In this document: positions 1 through 4,565 of the stretch, piece by piece
Position numbering within the stretch: position 1 is the stretch's first letter
Layout: every line of letters begins with the position of its first letter
Source: Desulfobacterales bacterium
GTDB lineage: Bacteria > Desulfobacterota > Desulfobacteria > Desulfobacterales > 4be13
Direction of reading: 5' to 3'
Assembly: GCA_029940115.1 (NCBI GenBank)
Contig: JAOZRQ010000322.1
Span: forward strand, 1 to 7,890
Length of the DNA stretch: 7,890 nucleotides
Program-made: the position numbers and the translations under genes
The notes under the pieces: model-generated
The model's input: the letters and a program-made list of their open reading frames with translations, nothing else
What the model was told of the DNA's origin: nothing
Database searches by the model: none

Positions 1-59
1 TCCGTGTCCGAAAGAGGTCCCTCCGGGACAATTCCCCCAACTTGTGAATGCGCCCTCAG

Positions 60-132
60 AGGAGTGCTGAAATGAATTTTAGCGCCCGCTGAAATGCTAA
101 AATATCGCCTAGGGGCTCATTTCAGCACTCCT
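60..132. repeat. Nested inverted repeat, 16-bp outer stem with inner hairpin
   Basis: The outer arms at 60-75 (AGGAGTGCTGAAATGA) and 117-132 are perfect reverse complements over 16 bases. Inside, ATTTTAGC at 76-83 pairs perfectly with GCTAAAAT at 96-103, directly continuing the left arm. The 73-bp unit could therefore fold as a two-part hairpin on either strand. On the plus strand it is followed only by a short CTTTTCC, which makes a poor terminator. It could be a miniature palindromic element or a structured 3' end for a transcript. The sequence alone does not decide. Confidence 0.7.
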
Positions 133-181
133 TTTCCACTCAACAACGGTCAGATTATATTTTCAAGGGCCTTGCTCAGAT

Positions 182-317
182 CTCGTCAGTCATAAGTTCT
201 CGTAACATGCTGAAATCATTGACAGCCGCAAAATGGGCACAAAATCCCGGGTGCCAGTGATTTCAGACACTTGCGGGAATGTCTTTCAGGATTTCCAGAG
301 AACTTATGACTCACGAG
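182..317. repeat. 136-bp nested inverted repeat downstream of crotonase gene
   Basis: The outer arms at 182-201 and 298-317 match in 19 of 20 positions, with the core AGTCATAAGTTCTC at 188-201. The inner arms at 210-227 and 249-266 match in 15 of 18 positions, starting with the perfect 9-mer CTGAAATCA. The loop is 228-248, and there is an asymmetric bulge (202-209 versus 267-297). The element begins 44 bases beyond the stop of the crotonase gene, so a read-through transcript would contain the whole structure. I see no transposase and no clear target duplication. It may be a MITE-like element or an mRNA-stabilising or processing structure. Confidence 0.7.
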
Positions 318-360
318 CTCAGATCAGGATATGCAAATTGAAAGCCAGTGATGAATATCT

Positions 361-1086
361 TCACGAAATGACCTCAATGTTGAATTTTCCTGACTCAATA
401 TAAGGCACATCCTCAACATCGAAAGCTTGGACAATCGGCTGGTACATCCTGGCCTTGATCTCACGGACAATCTCCCTTTTCTTGTTGAGGGACTTCGCAT
501 ATGCAAGGGTCTCACTCATCAGGGAGTCCATATGACATGCCTTTGTGATGATGTGATGCGTCTCACATTCCTCCGCGGTTAGACGTTTCCCGCCATAGAC
601 CATTTCCTCCACTTTGTACATGGGAATCGCCTTTTTCAGCAACGCGAGCATTCCGGGCAGAAACGGGATCCCCAGGTCCACCTCCGGAAAGCAGAAAAAC
701 CCCCTGTCCGAGCGCATGAACCTGAAGTCAAACGCGCAACTCCAGATCGCGCCGCCGGCAAAGGCATGGCCGTTGATCCCCGCGATGGTGATCAGCGGAT
801 AGGTCAGGGTCTTCTTGAACAGTTTGTTCATCAGGTAAAAAAAATTCTTCGCGGCACCAACATCCCGCTTCTTTATCACCGGCACAAGCCATTCCAAGTC
901 AATGCCGTTGGCAAATATTTTTTCATGTGCGGACGTTACCACAAGGGTCTGGGCATCGGTCTCGTTTTCCACTGTCTCCAGCACATCAAGCAATGCCTGC
1001 AAAAAATCGGGATTGAAGCGGTTTTCGCCACTCTTCATGGTGAGAATGGCGACATGCTCATCCAAGGTATATTCAACGACTGCCAT
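361..1086 (-). CDS. Crotonase-superfamily protein, enoyl-CoA isomerase/hydratase-like
   Basis: This 241-residue protein belongs to the enoyl-CoA hydratase/isomerase fold, which binds CoA thioesters through an oxyanion hole in the cytoplasm. The segments FANGIDLEWL (58-67) and INGHAFAGGA (104-113) match the two oxyanion-hole regions. FPEVDLGIPFLPG (133-145) matches the region carrying the second catalytic glutamate of hydratases, here Glu135. The position of the first hydratase glutamate (in GGGCE) is Ile114 here. A single retained glutamate is the pattern of delta3,delta2-enoyl-CoA isomerases, so an isomerase or another crotonase activity is likelier than a classical hydratase (inference). 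The start is chosen at 1086 because GGAGG lies five bases upstream of ATG (GGAGGGACTATG). A longer frame to 1161 lacks such a site. The gene stands alone, with no beta-oxidation partners in view. A possible promoter lies at 1203-1231. Family is sure; exact reaction is not. Confidence 0.88.
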   Translation of the reverse strand: MAVVEYTLDEHVAILTMKSGENRFNPDFLQALLDVLETVENETDAQTLVVTSAHEKIFANGIDLEWLVPVIKKRDVGAAKNFFYLMNKLFKKTLTYPLITIAGINGHAFAGGAIWSCAFDFRFMRSDRGFFCFPEVDLGIPFLPGMLALLKKAIPMYKVEEMVYGGKRLTAEECETHHIITKACHMDSLMSETLAYAKSLNKKREIVREIKARMYQPIVQAFDVEDVPYIESGKFNIEVIS

Positions 1087-1180
1087 AGTCCCTCCGAATA
1101 AACTCTCATTGTGATTCCTGCGAACAGCCATGGTCAACAACATGAAAGTTGCAACTGGCAACGAGCAAATTTACAAGTTG

Positions 1181-1247
1181 CTGTACACAGAAAGTTCAGA
1201 CAAGATTAACATCTGAAAGGGAAAGAGTCAACAAGTTCTGTGTACAG
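1181..1247. repeat. 12-bp perfect inverted repeat with inner hairpin upstream of crotonase gene
   Basis: CTGTACACAGAA at 1181-1192 is the exact reverse complement of 1236-1247. Inside, TTCAGA (1195-1200) pairs with TCTGAA (1212-1217). Each arm contains the palindrome TGTACA and a CTGT-AC-ACAG dyad, a form often seen in operator half-sites. The pair of arms brackets the best promoter candidate for the crotonase gene. It could be a regulator-binding pair, a leader hairpin, or another palindromic repeat like its neighbours. Confidence 0.55.
1203..1231 (-). promoter_or_regulatory. Possible sigma-70 promoter of crotonase gene
   Basis: Read on the minus strand, TTGACT (1231-1226) is five of six to the -35 consensus and is followed after 17 bases by TAATCT (1208-1203), a weak -10. 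It lies about 117 bases upstream of the chosen start and inside the inverted repeat 1181-1247. The spacing is ideal but the -10 is poor, so this is tentative. Confidence 0.3.
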
Positions 1248-1257
1248 GACAAAAAAA

Positions 1258-1373
1258 GTGAATGGGGAAGGAAACCCGGCTTTTTCTGACGGTTTGGAAA
1301 TCTGCCCGTTTGGGAAAAAAGCTTGCCCCCGACGTTTTTATCGGGGGCCGGGTTTCTTGCCACCCAATTTTAA
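1258..1373 (+). repeat. Palindromic repeat family R, copy 1 (116-bp tandem unit)
   Basis: This is the first of two tandem units with a period of 116 bases. The outer stem GAAACCCGGC (1271-1280) pairs perfectly with GCCGGGTTTC (1347-1356). The inner hairpin GCCCCCGA (1325-1332) pairs with TCGGGGGC (1341-1348), partly competing with the outer stem. Between them lies the family core CTGACGGTTTGGAAATCTGC followed by CCGTTTGGG. A third copy lies inverted at 3756-3853. There is no transposase nearby, so it would be mobilised in trans or be a non-autonomous extragenic palindrome. Confidence 0.85.
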
Positions 1374-1480
1374 GTGGATGGGGAAAGAAACCCGGCTTTT
1401 TCTGACGGTTTGGAAATCTGCCCGTTTGGGAAAAAAGCTTGCCCCGACGTTTTTTGTCGGGGCCGGGTTTCTTGCCACCG
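1374..1480 (+). repeat. Palindromic repeat family R, copy 2
   Basis: This copy is nearly identical to copy 1 from GTGGATGGGG through TTGCCACC. The outer stem is GAAACCCGGC (1387-1396) with 1462-1471. The inner hairpin is GCCCCGAC (1441-1448) with GTCGGGGC (1456-1463). Compared with copy 1, one C is missing on the left and one G on the right, so pairing is kept: a compensated change supporting a folded function. After the unit, CCGCC/GGCGG flanks TAAA (about 1478-1492), leading into a further short non-coding stretch before the terminator at 1525. Confidence 0.85.
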
Positions 1481-1524
1481 CCTAAAGGCGGGACTACAAA
1501 CTTCTGTTGAAAATACCAGTGATC

Positions 1525-1566
1525 AAAAAAAGGCATCCCACCCGCCGGTGAGATGCCTTTTTTTGT
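1525..1566 (-). terminator. Intrinsic terminator of the cold-shock gene (bidirectional)
   Basis: AGGCATC (1531-1537) pairs with GATGCCT (1551-1557), and inside it CACC pairs with GGTG around the loop CGCC. A run of A precedes the stem on the plus strand and a run of T follows it, so the structure can stop transcription in either direction. It lies 33 bases past the cold-shock stop codon on the minus strand, which is the only gene reading into it. Confidence 0.85.
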
Positions 1567-1598
1567 TCAACTATCGGGAACACGAATCACGTTTCACG

Positions 1599-1799
1599 TT
1601 ACATCTGCTTCACGTTTGCCGCGGAAGGACCTTTGGGTCCCTGCTCCACATCAAAGGATACTCTGTCCCCCTCATTAAGTGACCGGAAACCCGATGCCTC
1701 AATTGCCGAGTGATGGACAAATATGTCGGTACCGTCTTCCTGCTCAATGAAGCCATACCCCTTCCTGTCATTAAACCATTTTACAATTCCATTTGCCAA
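1599..1799 (-). CDS. Cold-shock domain protein (CspA family), TTG start
   Basis: This 66-residue protein is a complete single cold-shock domain, the usual size of the family. It is a cytoplasmic single-strand RNA/DNA-binding protein that melts mRNA structure or acts as a general RNA chaperone. RNP1 is KGYGFI (13-18) and RNP2 is DIFVHH (25-30). The flanks VKWFNDRKGYGFIEQ and the C-terminal GPKGPSAANV are classical. The start codon is TTG at 1797-1799, read as MANGIVKW. An in-frame TGA lies two codons upstream, so no longer ATG form exists, and the first in-frame alternative would lose the first beta strand. GGAG lies eight bases upstream. A promoter about 240 bases upstream implies a long leader, as in cold-regulated csp mRNAs. 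Whether this paralogue is cold-induced cannot be told. Confidence 0.95.
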   Translation of the reverse strand: MANGIVKWFNDRKGYGFIEQEDGTDIFVHHSAIEASGFRSLNEGDRVSFDVEQGPKGPSAANVKQM

Positions 1800-2031
1800 G
1801 CGTCAATCTCCTTTCAAACGGTCAAAAAAACATTCTCTCACAGGTCTCACACTTCAGGTGTCATTTTTGACAAAAAGAAACAATCCCTCAGAACGAAACC
1901 ATCTCACAACAATAATCACCTTGACGGGTCAAATTTCATTGTCATTCCTCAAACGCCCATGGTCTTCAGATTATTATGATGTCATGGGGTTCGCAGAAAT
2001 AACGGCTTGCCAAGCATCTCACCCATCATAC
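1800..2031 (-). promoter_or_regulatory. Long, partly structured 5' leader of cold-shock mRNA
   Basis: No gene lies between the cold-shock start and ruvC. From the promoter at 2039-2067 the transcript would carry a leader of about 230 bases. Near its 5' end, 2024-2030 pairs with 1975-1981 (TATGATG/CATCATA), enclosing a tight hairpin GCTTG/CAAGC (2005-2009 with 2011-2015). Closer to the gene, TGTCA/TGACA (1859-1863, 1868-1872) forms a short hairpin. Long leaders that refold with temperature are established for E. coli cspA. That this one does so is inference, and no recognisable cold-box motif was identified. Confidence 0.5.
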
Positions 2032-2038
2032 AAGTGAT

Positions 2039-2067
2039 ATGATAAGACCTTTTTCATCAGTCGTCAA
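2039..2067 (-). promoter_or_regulatory. Sigma-70-type promoter for the cold-shock gene
   Basis: On the minus strand TTGACG (2067-2062) is followed by exactly 17 bases and then TATCAT (2044-2039). These are five and four matches to the -35 and -10 consensus at the optimal spacing. It lies just past the ruvC stop and reads toward the cold-shock gene, giving that gene its own transcript. Confidence 0.65.
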
Positions 2068-2105
2068 GCGTAAATTTCAGAGATGAAAAAAAAAGGTTGC
2101 TCTCC

Positions 2106-2582
2106 TCATCTTTGATATCGAAACAGACCGATCAGCGCCAATGCCAGCGCGTCAGACGCATGAAAGGGTTTGATGGGGGCCTTTAGTTTCAGCAGATGCC
2201 GGACAGAAATTTCAAGCTGTCTTTTGCCGGCATTGCCATTTCCGGTCAGAATCTGCTTGGCCTCACGCACCGGAACCTCAGTCACCGGAATCTCCGCCTG
2301 GCACCCGGCAAGAAGGAGTACCCCGGTCACCTTTCCCAAGGTTATTCCGGATTTCGGGTACTTTTCCAAGGAAAAGACATCCTCCAGCACCATCAGATCG
2401 GGGCTTTCATCCTTCAGCAACAGCGACAGTTGGGAAAATATATGATTCAGCCGCTCCGGCAGGGGCATGTCTGCTGAGGTGCGAATGGCTCCGAAAGCAG
2501 ACCCATCAATTCTGAGCCATTTCCCTCTGACAATTCCGACCCCTGTTGCTGCCAGTCCTGGATCCACGCCGATGACTTTCAT
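2106..2582 (-). CDS. ruvC: Crossover junction endodeoxyribonuclease RuvC
   Basis: This 158-residue protein is the Holliday-junction resolvase that cuts junctions moved by RuvAB in recombinational repair. The N-terminal MKVIGVDPGLAATG carries the first metal-binding aspartate (Asp7). LMVLEDVF contains the second acidic residue (Glu67). KSGITLGKVTGVLLLAG is the conserved helix. HASDALALAL at the end supplies His141 and Asp144, the His/Asp form known from Thermus RuvC rather than the Asp/Asp form of E. coli. The start is set at 2582 because Asp7 then falls at its family position. The frame continues open to 2672, but that extension overlaps cpoB and has no family likeness. No clear Shine-Dalgarno sequence precedes the ATG. 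A 14-codon frame (2623-2579) ends in TGA overlapping this ATG, which may couple translation. It lies 49 bases after cpoB and is probably the last gene of that transcript. ruvA and ruvB are not adjacent. Confidence 0.95.
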   Translation of the reverse strand: MKVIGVDPGLAATGVGIVRGKWLRIDGSAFGAIRTSADMPLPERLNHIFSQLSLLLKDESPDLMVLEDVFSLEKYPKSGITLGKVTGVLLLAGCQAEIPVTEVPVREAKQILTGNGNAGKRQLEISVRHLLKLKAPIKPFHASDALALALIGLFRYQR

Positions 2583-2631
2583 TTGTTCATGGGTTGTTTG
2601 TTGGCTGGTTGTTGTCCGTTCATTGAAACAA

Positions 2632-3540
2632 CTAAAACCAATCCAGCTTGTCCCTCGCGAGCTTGGCCTCATGGGAGTCTGGATACCGGTCCACCAGTTC
2701 CTGCAAGATCAGACGGGCATTCTCCTTGTCGCCCAAGCTGAAAAAGGCGAAGCCCTGCTTCAGAAGCGCGGCTTTCACCTTGTTGCCGTCGGGATATTTT
2801 TCGATGACCTCTTGGTATTCCAAGATGGCCTCTTCATACCGTCTCTCCCGGTAGTAGATCTCTCCGAGCCAGAACTGTGAATTGTCCGCACGTCTCGACG
2901 ACGGATATGCGGCAATCAACTTTCTGAACCCTTCCCTCGCTGTCTCAAAATCGGCCCGGTCAAAAGCCTGTTTTGCCAGCGCGTACAACTCATTTTCCGA
3001 AAGTCCCGCGGCTATTCGGCCCTGAGGTTCGGGCTTGACCACCGGCTTTGGGGGGATCGGAGCCACAACGGCTGGTTCTGGGGGAACAACACGGGTTCTG
3101 CCATACACTGGGGCTTGTTGCACCGGCATTCTCTTGGATTCCACGCGCTTCAACTGGTCTTCGAACAGGTTCAATTTGCTGTCCGTCTGACTCTGAGATT
3201 CCTGAATTTCCCCTATTTCCCGCCTCAACAGATAATCGGCCTCCTCAACTTCCCCTCTTACGCCTTGGATTTCCTCTCTGAATCTTTCAAACATGGCTTG
3301 GAGTTCGGCGGACTGGTCTCTCAGCCGCTGGGTCTTTTCCTCATGGGTTTTACTGTAAGTTTCCACCCGGGATTTGATCCGCTCGCTTTCCCTTTTTCTT
3401 GCGGCCTCTCGTGCCTCCAGCCTCTTGTTGCGATCTTCAAGGGCGATGATGCGGTCGTTAAGCGCATACATGTCCTGTTGCAACGCGCATCCGCAACAGA
3501 TGGTCAAACATGCTGAAACAATGAGTGAGATGAATTTCAT
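2632..3540 (-). CDS. cpoB: Tol-Pal system protein CpoB/YbgF, probable lipoprotein
   Basis: This 302-residue protein is the periplasmic Tol-associated coordinator that links outer-membrane constriction with peptidoglycan synthesis. Residues 1-17 form a short signal sequence ending in a cysteine-rich stretch, ICCGC. Cys18 followed by ALQQ is a plausible lipidation site, though the -3 residue is not canonical. Residues about 23-137 are heptad-rich coiled coil, the trimerising region of the family, longer than in E. coli. Residues 139-172 are a proline/valine linker. Residues 183-302 carry three tetratricopeptide repeats (LAKQAFDRADFETAREGF; FWLGEIYYRERRYEEAILEY; GFAFFSLGDKENARLILQ). It follows pal in the usual order, but 327 bases of repeats separate them, so its expression may be uncoupled. 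GGAAA lies just upstream of the ATG at 3540. Confidence 0.93.
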   Translation of the reverse strand: MKFISLIVSACLTICCGCALQQDMYALNDRIIALEDRNKRLEAREAARKRESERIKSRVETYSKTHEEKTQRLRDQSAELQAMFERFREEIQGVRGEVEEADYLLRREIGEIQESQSQTDSKLNLFEDQLKRVESKRMPVQQAPVYGRTRVVPPEPAVVAPIPPKPVVKPEPQGRIAAGLSENELYALAKQAFDRADFETAREGFRKLIAAYPSSRRADNSQFWLGEIYYRERRYEEAILEYQEVIEKYPDGNKVKAALLKQGFAFFSLGDKENARLILQELVDRYPDSHEAKLARDKLDWF

Positions 3541-3572
3541 GGCATTTCCACTATCAAAATATGGACGTTAAG

Positions 3573-3743
3573 AAAAAAAAGCTGATTATAACGCTTTTCG
3601 GGGAGGCCGCCTGCCCGTGAACGTGAGCGTGAACTTAAACGTGAACTTGAATGTTAATTTGTGGGCAAGTTCAAGTTCAAGTTCAAGTATAAGTTCACGT
3701 TCAAGTTCGAGTTCAAGGCCTCCCCTAAATCCGTTATAATCAG
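3573..3743 (-). terminator. Terminator-like end of the large hairpin between pal and cpoB
   Basis: Read on the minus strand, the large inverted repeat closes with CGTTATAATCAG (3593-3582), one C, and then eight T (3580-3573). A stem followed directly by a U-run is the layout of an intrinsic terminator. The basal 12 bp are AT-rich but backed by a 9-bp GC-rich stem. It would reduce transcription from pal into cpoB. It might equally be an incidental consequence of insertion next to an A-run. Confidence 0.4.
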
Positions 3744-3751
3744 AAAAAAAG
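3574..3751. repeat. Inverted repeat with hexamer-array arms (pal-cpoB gap)
   Basis: The outer arms are CTGATTATAACG (3582-3593) with 3732-3743, then GGGGAGGCC (3600-3608) with GGCCTCCCC (3717-3725); both are perfect. Between them are seven hexamers of the type GTGAAC/TTGAAC (3617-3658) and eight of the reverse-complement type AAGTTC (3667-3714), so the arms can pair in several registers. The whole is flanked by AAAAAAAG at 3574-3581 and 3744-3751, possibly a target duplication, although homopolymers arise easily. The plus strand of the right arm encodes alternating Lys-Phe and the left arm Val-Asn/Leu-Asn. Confidence 0.8.
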
Positions 3752-3755
3752 TTGT

Positions 3756-3853
3756 GGTGGCAAGAAACCCGGCCCCCGATAAAAAACGTCGGGGGCAGGC
3801 TTTTTTCCCGAACGGGCAGATTCCCAAACCGCCAGAAAAAGCCGGGTTTCTTG
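3756..3853 (-). repeat. Palindromic repeat family R, copy 3 (inverted)
   Basis: This is the same element as at 1258-1480 but in reverse orientation. The outer stem is GAAACCCGGC (3764-3773) with 3841-3850, and the inner stem is GCCCCCGA (3772-3779) with TCGGGGGC (3789-3796). It begins 15 bases downstream of the pal stop and abuts the hexamer-armed inverted repeat. Relative to copies 1 and 2 it has a few substitutions (for example CTGGCGG for CTGACGG). It contains no stop in at least one frame on each strand. Confidence 0.85.
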
Positions 3854-3867
3854 TCCGTACACAGACA

Positions 3868-4542
3868 TTATTCCAAGACAAAATGCACACGCCTGTTTCT
3901 TCGCCAAACGGCCTCATCACTCCCCAGAACGGACGGCTGTTCCTCGCCGTAGCTGATGGTGGTCATCCGGGATCTCGGGACCCCGAGATTTGCCAAAAAG
4001 GCTTTCACGCTTTCCGCCCGTCTGTCTCCCAAGGCCATGTTGTAGGCGTTGGTTCCCCGCTCATCACAGTGTCCCTCGACAATCAAAGAGACACTCGGAT
4101 TGTTCCGCAACCATTCCGCCTTTTGTCGCAACATGTCCTGCGCGTCCGGAGAAAGCGCGGCACTGTCATAGGGAAAGTAGATATCCTCCCAGATGGGGGA
4201 GCCTCCAGATGCCACCTGAGTGTAGGGATAGGGAGAGGCCGCGACCTCTCCTCCTATTCTTTCCCCTTCCCTTCGGAGACGTTCCAGCCGTTCCTTCTCC
4301 TCCATTCTGAGGCGCTCCTGCCTGAGCCGCTCATCCTCAATCGCATGCTCCCTTGCCATCATGTCCCTTTCAGACGTGGTGGTCGGGGCCTCATGCCTTG
4401 TCAGAGGACTCTCCTCATAGACAGGAGGCTCAGAAGATATGACAGGCGATGTTCTGATCTCCTTTTTGGTACATGAAGCGGCCAGCATGATCCCTGGAAT
4501 GACAAAGACCACCAGCAAAATCATACGCAGTTCTTTTCGCAT
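3868..4542 (-). CDS. pal: Peptidoglycan-associated lipoprotein Pal
   Basis: This 224-residue outer-membrane lipoprotein anchors the outer membrane to peptidoglycan and is the partner of TolB and TolA. The signal peptide 1-23 ends LAAS before Cys24, an acceptable lipobox. Residues about 56-97 are a charged, Arg/Glu-rich helix (AIEDERLRQERLRMEEKERL) forming a long spacer. This makes the protein about 50 residues longer than E. coli Pal. The OmpA-like domain spans about 117-224, with IYFPYDSAAL, the peptidoglycan-binding signature VEGHCDERGTNAYNMALGDR (155-174), SYGEEQPSVLGSDEAVW and NRRVHFVL. The start is at 4542 because AGGAGG lies just upstream (GAAGGAGGAAAAATG). An upstream in-frame ATG at 4569 lies inside tolB and has no such site. 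The gene begins 23 bases after the tolB stop. Confidence 0.96.
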   Translation of the reverse strand: MRKELRMILLVVFVIPGIMLAASCTKKEIRTSPVISSEPPVYEESPLTRHEAPTTTSERDMMAREHAIEDERLRQERLRMEEKERLERLRREGERIGGEVAASPYPYTQVASGGSPIWEDIYFPYDSAALSPDAQDMLRQKAEWLRNNPSVSLIVEGHCDERGTNAYNMALGDRRAESVKAFLANLGVPRSRMTTISYGEEQPSVLGSDEAVWRRNRRVHFVLE

Positions 4543-4565
4543 TTTTCCTCCTTCACTGTGAAACT

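Larger units (their letters stand above)
1..360. other. Gene-free left end carrying two nested inverted repeats
   Basis: I see no credible coding region here. The stretch lies downstream of the minus-strand crotonase gene that ends at 361. It holds two inverted-repeat elements, described separately (60-132 and 182-317), and a tiny hairpin at 17-29 (GTCCC, loop TCC, GGGAC). The word GCTGAAAT recurs at 66-73, 88-95 and 209-216, and in reverse complement at 119-126, so the two elements may share ancestry. No strong U-tract follows any of these stems on the minus strand, so I do not call an intrinsic terminator for the crotonase gene. Confidence 0.6.

Noticed and set aside
1240..1682. Several 80-100 codon frames on both strands over the tandem repeats
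   Set aside because: They are translations of the palindromic repeat. The 116-base period shifts frame between copies, and no ribosome site or family likeness is seen.
2068..2105. Terminator after ruvC at the T9 run (complement of 2086-2094)
   Set aside because: There is a T-run but no adequate GC stem before it; only five weak pairs are possible.
3733..3741. TATAAT in the outer arm of the hexamer element as a plus-strand promoter
   Set aside because: The -35 partner at 17 bases (TTCAAG) is poor and there is no plus-strand gene to serve.
3661..4476. 271-codon plus-strand frame beginning with alternating Lys-Phe residues
   Set aside because: It starts in the hexamer array, runs through repeat copy 3 and then antisense through pal. 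Pal on the other strand is unmistakable, and the frame shows no domain of its own.
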